Shown: piece by piece, positions 44,322-52,377 of the stretch
Layout of the letters: each line of letters starts with the position of its first letter
Position numbering within the stretch: position 1 is the first letter of the stretch
Assembly: GCA_907163375.1 (NCBI GenBank)
Contig: CAJQUW010011534.1
Coordinates: 370,341-434,340 of the forward strand
Direction: 5' to 3'
DNA: 64,000 bases
Source: Prostheceraeus crozeri
Lineage: Eukaryota; Platyhelminthes; Polycladida; Euryleptidae
Notes under the pieces: generated by a model
What the model was told of the DNA's origin: nothing
The model's input: the letters and a program-made list of their open reading frames with translations, nothing else
Database searches by the model: none
Position numbers and translations under genes: made by a program

Positions 44322-45040
44322 ATGACCAATATGTCTAAAGGCAAAGAACTCGATATTCGAATAATCGAGCTGTATGAAGAGAATCGCAGTATTTTGGAAA
44401 ACAAGGGACGAAAGGCTCAAATCGATTTAAGAAAGAAAGAAGCCTGGGAGTCCATAACGCTGAAGATCAATGCTGAATTTGGTGTTCAGCTCACCACAAA
44501 AAGGTTGAAGATAAGTGGCGCTACTTGAAACGAACATCAAAGAAGGCCAATGCTACCCATGTCAGAGCCAAACAAAGAACTGGTGGTGGCCCACCTCCGA
44601 AACCCCTGACAGAGACTAATGAGAAAGTGGTGAATGTGTTGGGGAAAACTGTTGGTTTCCGGGGTATCGCAGGAGGAATGGAATCAACGGTAGCTGACCT
44701 CATAACAAGCAACAACACCAATGATGTCGGAACTTCAAGTGATCCAGGACCTACAAACAGAGAGCATCAGAATACGAGTATACCCGACAATGCGAATGAA
44801 ACTGGTATTGTTGCATTGGGTACTGATGAAAATAACGATCCAATAAATCTACCAACAAACCGACAGGTGAGCCGGAAGAAATCACCTAAAAAGAAACTAA
44901 GTCAAGAGGACATTCTGCTCCTTCAGGAGAAAGTCCTAAAACGAGATCTTGAACTTCAAGAAATAAAATTCAGACTGTTTAGTAAAGCTGAAAAGTTTTT
45001 TGATATAAAATTAGCTGAATTTGATCGTGATGTTTTATAA
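44322..45040 (+). pseudogene. Harbinger Myb/SANT-like DNA-binding protein, one frameshift
   Basis: The partner protein that Harbinger nucleases need for DNA binding and nuclear import. ATG 44322 starts KGKELDIRIIELYEENRSIL and a trihelix. Near 44500-44510 a missing base moves the reading to the next frame, which continues VEDKWRYLKRTSKKANATH and the typical TGGGPPPKPLTETNEKVVNV stretch, then a Ser/Thr/Asn-rich linker, a basic cluster (RKKSPKKKLSQED) and a C-terminal helix (LQEKVLKRDLELQEIKF). Total length is about 240 codons, as expected for NAIF1-like Harbinger proteins. Apart from the single indel the gene is intact. An assembly error cannot be excluded. Confidence 0.85.
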
Positions 45041-45772
45041 GACTTTATCCTGAACGACTCGAGTTTTACTACAGAAAATATTTTCTGATATTTTCATTAG
45101 TATCAGTAGGCCCTCCATGTAGATGTGTGTTCATATGGTATTGGTGTTAAGTGTTCTTTGGTATTGGTTTTGGTTATATAATAGAGTTATCACAACAATC
45201 CTTTGTTTTTGTTTGTTCATGTACATGAAAGCTATCCATTGAGTACACGTATTTAGAATACATTTATGAAAAAGAATTCTATTAAATATATTTAATTCGG
45301 GATTATTAATTGAATTTTTAATTTGAAAGATCCCCAAACTACTCCGAAAAGATAATTTTCATTTGTTTTGCAACAATAATTGATTGCTATCAATGAAATT
45401 TGCCTTTCCTTTATAATAGAATTTTAGAAACTGTTAATTAATTATTAGTATAACTTGGTATCTTGCTTCAGAAGTTTAGTAGAAAAGTATAGTCTATAGG
45501 CCTTTTATTGTAGCCTATATAGTCTCTCAATCATATCCGTGTAATGAATAGCTTACGTTGGGCTATATTTTAAGAACTTGACATTTGAATTACATTTTAT
45601 ATAACTTTGTAGTTTTTTCGCCAAATTTGTGAATCATATAGAAATGGATTGTGCCAGTCGTCCGCGCGGCTGGTACAATACATTTCTATGTGTATACTCG
45701 TATACGATTTCAGTCTTAGCATTCATTTTAAAAGTCTCATTCACGCAATATATATTTTTCCTTTACAGTATC

Positions 45773-46783
45773 ATGGCAAGGTTTATAATCGCTGCAAGCC
45801 GAAAAACGAAATCGTATAGGAAGATATTTGATCCCTTGGCTGAATTGAACGACAAAGAATTATATTCTAGATTTCGATTTGACAAGAACGGAATTATTTA
45901 TTTATCTGATATGTTGAGAAATGATCTGCAGTCGGTAACGGCAAAAAGTCGAGCAATTCCAGTCGAAATACAAGTATGTATAGCACTGAGATATTTATCC
46001 TCTAACGATTTCCAGATAGGGGTTGCAGACGACTTTCATATATCTCAACCCGAAGTTTCTCTCATAGTAACCAGATTTATAGATGCAATTGTTAGACATG
46101 TTGATGACTTCGTTAAGTTCCCTTCTTCACGAGATGCAAGTCGGCATGCTCAATCAGAGTTTTACCAAATTGCGGGGTTTCCTCGAGTTGTTGGATGCTT
46201 GGATTGTACCCATGTACGCATTCTTGCTCCAGGTGAAGATGAAAATGATTATGTTAATCGCAAAGGATATCATAGTATCAATGTACAGGCAGTTTGCGAT
46301 GCCAATGGGAAATTCATCAATTTCTCTGCGAAATGGCCCGGATCCACTCACGATTCATTCATATTACGTAACAGCTCTCTTTGGGATTATTGTGAAGCGG
46401 GGAGATTGGATGGAATAATTTTAGGAGATTCTGGATATCCGAACAGAAAATGGCTCTTCACACCTTACAGAAATCCCCAGACTGATGCCCAGACAGTTTA
46501 TAACAGTAAACATAAGCGAACACGTGTTCTAATCGAAAACGCTTTTGGACGTTTGAAACGACGCTTTGCAATATTACACAGTGAAGCGCGTCTTAATAGC
46601 GAAAAGGTTGCTAAAGTTGTAGCAGCTTGTATTATTTTGCACAACATAGCAATCGATATAAGATTGCAAGATTTGAGTGATGTTGAAATTGATGACCAAG
46701 AAACCGATCTTCCTCCTGTTGGGTCTTTCCCATTGAACTCATCAGCGTATCGAGATGCCTTTACAAACGATGTTTTTGGCTAA
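45773..46783 (+). CDS. Harbinger transposase, HARBI1-like nuclease, intact frame
   Basis: The DDE nuclease (DDE_Tnp_4) that cuts the element. The frame is open from 45629, but the first 48 codons are hydrophobic and unlike the family. ATG 45773 (MARFIIAASRKTKSYRKIFD) is the more likely start, and TTTTTCCTTTACAG at 45755-45768 could be a splice acceptor just before it. Catalytic acids counted from 45629 are D192 in GCLDCTHVRI, D267 in ILGDSGYP and E303 in VLIENAFGRLKRRF, a D-D-(35)-E arrangement. An HTH-like helix (PVEIQVCIALRYLSSNDF) precedes them. The 337 codons from 45773 are normal for HARBI1-type proteins, with no stop or frameshift. It is a potentially active nuclease whose DNA-binding partner upstream carries a frameshift. 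Confidence 0.92.
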   Translation: MARFIIAASRKTKSYRKIFDPLAELNDKELYSRFRFDKNGIIYLSDMLRNDLQSVTAKSRAIPVEIQVCIALRYLSSNDFQIGVADDFHISQPEVSLIVTRFIDAIVRHVDDFVKFPSSRDASRHAQSEFYQIAGFPRVVGCLDCTHVRILAPGEDENDYVNRKGYHSINVQAVCDANGKFINFSAKWPGSTHDSFILRNSSLWDYCEAGRLDGIILGDSGYPNRKWLFTPYRNPQTDAQTVYNSKHKRTRVLIENAFGRLKRRFAILHSEARLNSEKVAKVVAACIILHNIAIDIRLQDLSDVEIDDQETDLPPVGSFPLNSSAYRDAFTNDVFG

Positions 46784-47575
46784 TTGTTTATACTCGTGCA
46801 ATATTTTTGAAATACAAAATTCTCAGCCCACTAGTTTTCTTATTATACTACAGTCAAAAATTCAAAATAATAACGATTGAAGTCCTCGTTGACATCGATT
46901 GTGTAAAGTAAATTAGGATGTATCATATTTACGTATGTGGAACATAAATGTGGTTACATTAATGTACGCTATCAATGTAACAAAATACTCTAGCCTACAT
47001 ATTAATCATTTTGAGGTTAATTTGAGAATTCTGTTACGTCTCAATTATCTTGTCAATTACATGTACAGCTTTCTCGTAGCTATGCATAAAAGAAAAGTCT
47101 CCTCTTTATGGTAATCAGTCCAACAAAAACGATTATCTTTAAAAATCATATGAATCTGATTCTTTCATGAGGAATTTTGTTTGTAATATAAGTCTACCTC
47201 AAGCATAATTTGAAAAAATATTTCATAATTTTAATTATTGTATTGTTATTCATAACCTCCATAAAAATCAATATTGAAACCGGTACAGCGCTATAACGTT
47301 TTTTATATAGAAAATTTTTCAGTATATATATATACCATGAGCAAAAATGCTTACTTTAGACTTTTTGATCAAAATTTCACAAAGGTATTTTTATAGACAA
47401 AGTTCGGCGAAGATTAGGCATATATACGCTCGTATATTTGCTATATGAGGGTGTAAAACAAAATAATACTGTTCATTTGACATGTTAGCTTAGCATAGTA
47501 TACCATACTGAGTCATGTAGAGGACAGATTTCTAATTATTATGACTAATGAAAACATTTATCGACATTTTACCTA
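46784..47575. other. Non-coding 3' part of the Harbinger element
   Basis: AT-rich; no frame recognised. Confidence 0.5.
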
Positions 47576-47640
47576 CAGGTAGCTGTCGGTAACAATTTTG
47601 ACCTGTTGGTGTTTGTAATTACCTACAGTTAAAATTTGTT

Positions 47641-47780
47641 AATACCAATTACCAACACCTACAAGTAATTACCAACAGCTGCTGGTAATTACCTACAGAT
47701 AATATTTATTAATACCAATTACCAACAGCTACAGGTAATTACCAACAGCTGCTGGTAATTACCTGCAGGTAAATGATTGT
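47641..47780. repeat. Two 70-bp subterminal tandem repeats of the Harbinger right end
   Basis: AATACCAATTACCAACA occurs at 47641 and 47711, 70 bp apart. Each unit contains the palindrome-like TTACCAACAGCTGCTGGTAA and TAATTACCT.CAGGTAA. Related motifs occur at the left end (44145-44230: AATTACCAACAGCAGTTGGT). They are likely binding sites for the Myb/SANT-like protein. Confidence 0.8.
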
Positions 47781-48050
47781 TAATACGGGCACTGATTAGA
47801 TTAGCTTTACCTCAGGCACAAGTTCCTGAACTGTTTGATATCTGTTCTGTAAAAGTGGCAGTAGATCGACAGATACACACACAAGATTAATCAATAAAAT
47901 ACTGATATATCATAAATAAGAAGCAATAAAAGGGACATGAAGTTAAAGAAATGTTGATTGTGCTAAAAGTACGCTTGTACACCGCGCTACCGGTACATGA
48001 TATGATAATTGAATGAAAAAAAGAAAGTTTGAAAGACACATATCAAAAGG

Positions 48051-48678
48051 CTACAAAATCGTTGAGCAAAATATGCGCTCCTTCTGAATCCACAGACCAG
48101 GATTGAACCATTTCATAGTCACACCACTTGAGATGAAAAGTTTATACTGTGTGTTACACTTTCTAAGGTAAGTAAAATTGCTGATGCTGCAGCTGTCACG
48201 GTGTAAACATTCTTGAAGATGGCGAGTGATGCTCGAAGTTGGGGCATTTGTTGATTGAGGACGCGTACATCCAACAGATAGCCACTTTAGGAGATGCTCC
48301 TTTACACGCAGTCGAAGTGGTCTCGCGCTCTCCCTTGCTCCGCAACCACACTTGAATTGATATACAAGTTTGTGTTGATAAGGAAGAGGCGTGGGATCTT
48401 TCGCTGCGTTTGGACCAAGGCGAAATGTCTTAAACATCACATGTAGTTTAATAATGAAGTAACAGCTTTGGACAGCGTTGGCAAGGTTATTACCGGGGAC
48501 TTTGCTGACCGTAATAGGGTAGGCTGACGTAGATTTTCTTCTCAACGGTCGACAGTTTGGTATGATCGGTAGAAGATTTCCGTATAAACCACCAAGGGTA
48601 GCAATTTCGAATTAGAATATTTTCCATGTATGTGATCTCTTCATTCAAAAACTGAAGGGAACAAATCTTTCGAATTCT
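48051..48678 (-). pseudogene. Penelope-like element: linker and decayed GIY-YIG endonuclease
   Basis: Minus-strand readings in two frames give RIRKICSLQFLNEEITYMEN, NILIRNCYPWWFIRK, KKIYVSLPYYGQQS, then (after a frame change near 48500) a KLHVMFKTFRLG stretch, KLVYQFKCGCGARESARPLR, LRVKEHL and TRHLQECLHRDSC. This is the order of the region between reverse transcriptase and endonuclease in Penelope-like elements: NGYP helix, LPYxGxxS, VxFxT, then the Y-x-F-x-C-x-C start of a GIY-YIG nuclease and its R..EH helix. The YIG core itself is lost (GARESARP). It is cut off from its polymerase by the foldback insertion. Confidence 0.82.
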
Positions 48679-49281
48679 TAGGTTAAAAGGTGAATGTCTT
48701 ACGTAGTATAGATACAAATCAATAAAATCAATGTACAATGGACTGAACATGAATGGAACAATACAGCTGGTGAAACCATGAACTACTAGTAGCAGCCTAA
48801 AAGTGCAGAAATACCAGCAGGAAGAGAGTTTAGATACATTAACTTGCTAATGGCCTAACGCTAATCACATTAGCACCCAAACCCAACTGAACTTCAATTT
48901 TAAAAAAGACGACAATTATAGAACGACCCATCGAATTTCACTTGTTTGTTGAGTTTAGGACTCAATTTTTTAATGTAAAAAGCTTCTTATTAAATATCAA
49001 AGAAGCTTTTTACATTAAAAAATTGAATCCTAAACTCAACAAACAAGTGAAATTCGATGGGTCGTTCTATAATTGTCGTCTTTTTTAAAATTGAAGTTCA
49101 GTTGGGTTTGGGTGCTAATGTGATTAGCGTTAGGCCATTAGCAAGTTAATGTATCTAAACTCTCTTCCTGCTGGTATTTCTGCACTTTTAGGCTGCTACT
49201 AGTAGTTTATGGTTTCACTAGCTGTATTGTTCCATTCATGTTCAGTCCATTGTACATTGATTTTATTGATTTGTATCTATA
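48679..49281. mobile_element. 603-bp foldback element with 282-bp near-perfect arms and 12-bp target duplication
   Basis: The arms 48705-48986 and 49002-49283 are inverted copies of equal length with only about three mismatches (GCTGGTG/GCTAGTG, CCATGAAC/CCATAAAC, GGACTC/GGATTC). They are joined by a 15-bp loop (TTATTAAATATCAAA). Direct copies of CTTTCGAATTCT stand at 48667-48678 and 49282-49293. They are most simply a 12-bp target-site duplication inside the Penelope reading frame. The left side has 26 extra bases (48679-48704) not matched on the right. There is no significant coding frame. Confidence 0.88.
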
Positions 49282-50017
49282 CTTTCGAATTCTATCGAAT
49301 AAGGTCCTCACTGAATTCATCTTGCAGAGCTTTGGGCAGGACTCGTAAATGGGGTATATAAACCTGTGAAACACGCTTTCCGATGAACCTTGATGAATAA
49401 TCTTCCATTAGATGGCATTATCTCCACATCAAAGAAAGAATCTCCAGAATACCGTGTGCACAGTAAATTATGATGCATTTTGCTATGGCTTGCAAAAATT
49501 ACTCTCTTGAACCGGATTCGATATTCATCCGCAAGACATACAACTACTTCGGGTCTTATGCTTTGAAGCATCCGCTGCTCATGATGGCCAACGAAAATAG
49601 AGGCGAAGAGCCAGATAGCGGACTACCCATCGCTAAGTAGTCCTGCTGGATGCAAATATTGTCAAACACAAACTTAACGTTCATGGAAACTGCAGTCAAC
49701 AATTCTCTCAGACTTGTTTCAGACAAACATCTGGATCCAATTTTTGATGGAGTTCTGTCTGAGCGATAATAAGTTTCGCATATTCTGTCGATCGTTTCTT
49801 GTACCGGTATATTCTTGAAGAGACTTCTAATATCAGTTATCATGAGCACGTCGCAGTCGGCAATATTACTGCAGATAACAAATCACAAAATCCAGAGGAA
49901 TCTTTGACTGAGAAACGATTGAAATGAGACAGAATTGGCTTTAAAATCTCAGTATCCACCATCTTTGCTATGCCATGACATGCCGCTCCAGTCATAGATA
50001 GGACGGGTTTTGTCCCT
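49282..50017 (-). pseudogene. Penelope-like reverse transcriptase, truncated, lacking the YxDD box
   Basis: Minus-strand frames give KPVLSMTGAACHGIAKMVDT, LKPILSHFNRFSVKDSSGF, then DIRSLFKNIPVQETIDRICE, VKFVFDNICIQQDYLAMGSP, and after a gap GDSFFDVEIMPSNGRLFIKV and HRKACFTGLYTPFTS. This is the Penelope-like polymerase order (LRPI-S, DVxSLFTNIP, Q-x-x-G-x-AMGSP, PFLDV, KxTFTGLYTxFxS). The stretch that should hold the catalytic Y-V-D-D between AMGSP and PFLDV is missing, so a deletion removed the active site. The N-terminal part is also missing: coding similarity stops where the inverted repeat begins (about 50017). Several frame changes add to the decay. Confidence 0.87.
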
Positions 50018-50149
50018 TTTGTTGCTCTTTATTTATGACATATCAGTCCTTTATTGATTTTTGTTTGTGTGCATCTGTCGATCTACTGTCACTTTTACAG
50101 AACAGATATCAAACAGTTCAAGAACTTGTGCCTGAGGTAAAGCTAATCA

Positions 50150-50819
50150 CAGGGAGTAGAACGCTTGACTTCAAAATCCACGGAAATACCAAATACCCAT
50201 TTTTTTCACGCTACTTATATTCATCGATATCTTGTGATCTAATTTTGGCAAAGCAATTTTCTAAAGATTGAGTTCCTCAAAAGAAAAAAGTAAAATTCAA
50301 ATGAGACTTTCAATTTCTTAACTCTGGAAACACATTCACAGATAGTTAACAATGAGGAAGTTTCTGTACATGCGCATCAGTGAAAACATTTCAGATACAT
50401 GCAGAAGAGAACCCGTTTGTATTATTCATTGACATGAACATAATAGCCTAGTTCCTGATCTGGGCTTGAATTTTATTTTTTCACATAATTTGACAATTTT
50501 CGGAAATTTATAAATTTATTCTGCTGCTAAACTTTTGTAAGTTGCCTAAAACCACTTACAGTTGCAAAAATTCAAATAGTAGAAAACATTTTCTGTATTT
50601 GATAAGAAAAGTGAGACTTAACTAATTCATACTCATATGACGTAAGCTATACACTATGTGAATTACGAGTATATACTTGCTTAACGGAAAGTTTTTATTG
50701 AAACCTAATAATTTTCGGGTACCCCTATCCCCCACCCCTCCATTTTCTATTCCATATTTGCACGAAATATGAGAATGACCATTTCCATCACCAAATCCAA
50801 GAAACCGTTCTACTCCCTG
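50150..50819. mobile_element. 670-bp non-autonomous DNA element with 14-bp ends and a 6-bp target duplication
   Basis: The ends CAGGGAGTAGAACG and CGTTCTACTCCCTG are perfect inverted repeats, with weaker similarity continuing inward. TAATCA is duplicated at 50144-50149 and 50820-50825. The insertion interrupts the right arm of the large inverted repeat. Removing it restores the alignment with the left arm. There is no transposase inside. The superfamily is uncertain: hAT makes 8-bp and others make 5-6 bp duplications. Confidence 0.8.
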
Positions 50820-50820
50820 T

Positions 50821-51216
50821 AATCAGTTCCGTGTATGCTCTTCAGTAAGAGCGAACGAAGCGCCGAGCAAAGAAGAATGTCTTTTCCATTGTTACTTAGC
50901 ATTAACAAAGAAAGAGGTAGATCACATTTTTGGTGAAAGGAAAGACCTGAACGAGGATAGTGCACTCAAGAGAATTCTATTTCTGTGGTATTGGGCGCTT
51001 TGCCACATCAACAGGAATGTGCGCCGTGATGGTCTGACTGAAAACCCCTTGCTTCGAGGAGGTTTTGAGGACTTTGGCATCGTAACAAATGACAAACCCC
51101 AGAGAGAAGCAGTCAAATTCGCTGAAAGCAATCATTATTTCATTTTTGCAGCTTACTGTATAGAAACTGTGCGAGAAGACAGCGTGCAGAGACTGCGAAT
51201 TAGTAAATGCAAATAG
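50821..51216 (+). CDS. Unassigned open reading frame, about 130 codons
   Basis: The frame stays open from at least 50821 through the right inverted-repeat arm to a TAG at 51214-51216. It reads VDHIFGERKDLNEDSALKRI, LFLWYWALCHINRN, GLTENPLLRGGFEDFGIVTN and ESNHYFIFAAYCIETVRED, a coding-like composition, but I recognise no family. No ATG lies at a convincing start; 51019 is GTG. It could be a piece of an old transposon ORF, or an exon. The beginning of the frame is shared with the inverted-repeat arm at 44.1 kb, where a similar reading (DEAPSKEECLFH) is also open. Confidence 0.35.
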   Translation, partial: NQFRVCSSVRANEAPSKEECLFHCYLALTKKEVDHIFGERKDLNEDSALKRILFLWYWALCHINRNVRRDGLTENPLLRGGFEDFGIVTNDKPQREAVKFAESNHYFIFAAYCIETVREDSVQRLRISKCK

Positions 51217-51560
51217 ATAGCGCCAGTGAATGCGGCGATGCCTCACCGTTGTTAAAGCTATATAAGATATGATTCCCTAAGACGACCTTTCCATTGAAGT
51301 TTATGCGAGATTCAGAGCCAAATTATCCTCAATTTTGGTAAAGATGAAATGACTTAATTTACAGTTTTTAAGCAATGCATTCGCCACATGCACCGCTTCT
51401 ACGGATCACATGTCACTGGTTTAGAGGCATAGATTATTGAAGAACAACAGCACAAGTGCAAAATGAAAGCCTTTAATTCTCGTCAGTGACGAACTTAACT
51501 GTGAGATGATAGATCTGTGGTACTTGACAATTCAATCTGCATCCCAGTCACCAAGTCAAT
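51217..51560. other. Spacer before the P-element-like transposon
   Basis: Nothing recognised. Confidence 0.4.
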
Positions 51561-51900
51561 TAGGGGAGAGCGGGGTATTATCGATCACCTGAGTTTGAGG
51601 GGTGATAGAGACCACTAATTCCTCTCTAAAACCAACTTTTTCGGCCAAATCACTAGCTATGAACCAAGGACAACTAGATATCAATAAGCTGCCAGGACGC
51701 GGAAAGCGAAATCATTGTGTCGAGTTTTATAGGCTGACAGTTGACTGCGGCCGATCAGCTAACACTGTCTTCCCAGCTCTCTGCTGTTGTTATCGTTATG
51801 ACTCAGCACTGCACCGTCAGGCGGATAATGCACATAATACACAGACTCGAATCATCGCATTAAGACTTTCATCGAGTGCGCTACTTGAGGTCTTGTCGAA

Positions 51901-52377
51901 ATGCCTCGGAAGTGCTGTGTGATACACTGTAAGGGCAATTACGATTCCAGCGATTCAAAAGTAACTGTTTATGGATTCCCAAACGAAGAGGAGGAGCGAA
52001 ATCGCTGGGTGCGAGCGTTACCGAATACGATCAAAAAGGTGACACAATACATCGGCATTTGTGCTTCTCACTGGCCGGAGGACACAGAAATGGTTAAAAT
52101 CAAGCGCTATAATCGACCGATCAATCCACCATCAATATTTCCTAATTGCCTGCCTTCGAACTTCATTCAAACAGCTTCTTCTTCGCTCAGAGATGTAGAG
52201 AATCGGCGAGTCTCTTCTTCAGTTCGTTCCTCTATTCCTGATGAGTTGGAAACATTCGAATCTCTTGACAACATCGTTGATTGGACATCATTCATCGCTC
52301 AACTCTCCTCAAAACTTTCATCGAAGACCATGATTTATGGGTTGTTAAACGTTCATCTACAGACGTGGTCAAAATGA
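51901..52377 (+). CDS. THAP-domain N-terminus of the P-element-like transposase
   Basis: ATG 51901 starts a textbook THAP zinc finger, the site-specific DNA-binding domain of P-element transposases and THAP9. The C2CH ligands are C5, C10, C54 and H57. The conserved FP (26-27), W36 and the PPSIFP version of the AVPTIF box (76-81) are present. After residue 100 comes a linker that enters the transposase region, and the frame closes at 52375. Similarity moves to the next frame near 52300-52325 (from WTSFIAQLSS to LLKTFIEDHDLWVV). A one-base indel therefore separates this domain from the catalytic frame, or the two products are made separately. No intron with normal splice sites was seen there. 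Confidence 0.9.
   Translation: MPRKCCVIHCKGNYDSSDSKVTVYGFPNEEEERNRWVRALPNTIKKVTQYIGICASHWPEDTEMVKIKRYNRPINPPSIFPNCLPSNFIQTASSSLRDVENRRVSSSVRSSIPDELETFESLDNIVDWTSFIAQLSSKLSSKTMIYGLLNVHLQTWSK

Larger units (their letters stand above)
44108..47792 (+). mobile_element. Harbinger (PIF/Harbinger) element, 3.7 kb, two genes
   Basis: The terminal inverted repeats are GTGCCCGTATTAACAATC at 44108 and its exact inverse ending at 47792. Inside are the two genes that define the superfamily: a Myb/SANT-like DNA-binding protein and a HARBI1-type DDE nuclease, both in + orientation. The ends contain many copies of AATTACCAACAGCTGCTGG-like motifs. The expected 3-bp target duplication is not evident (flanks CCT and TGA). 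It sits in the left arm of the inverted repeat around the Penelope core. Confidence 0.9.
44055..50888. repeat. Split inverted repeats of about 200 bp enclosing a Penelope-like core
   Basis: If later insertions are ignored, the left arm consists of 44055-44107 plus 47793-47939 and the right arm of 50018-50149 plus 50826-50888. They are inverted copies. Examples are AAGACATTCTTCTTTGCTCG at 44060 against its inverse ending at 50884, and TTGTGCCTGAGGTAAAGCTA at 50126 against TAGCTTTACCTCAGGCACAA at 47802. The left arm is split by the Harbinger element and the right arm by the 670-bp element, at neighbouring points of the repeat. The core between the arms is the truncated Penelope-like element. 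Such elements can carry inverted terminal repeat-like sequences, so these may be its own ends. Otherwise they belong to an unrelated inverted-repeat transposon. Confidence 0.8.

Noticed and set aside
45629-45772. First 48 codons of the HARBI1-like frame as true coding sequence
   Set aside because: They are hydrophobic and unlike the family. A pyrimidine tract plus CAG lies just before ATG 45773, where family-like sequence begins.
44105-47795. 3-bp target duplication of the Harbinger element
   Set aside because: The flanks CCT and TGA differ. The ends are supported only by the inverted repeats.
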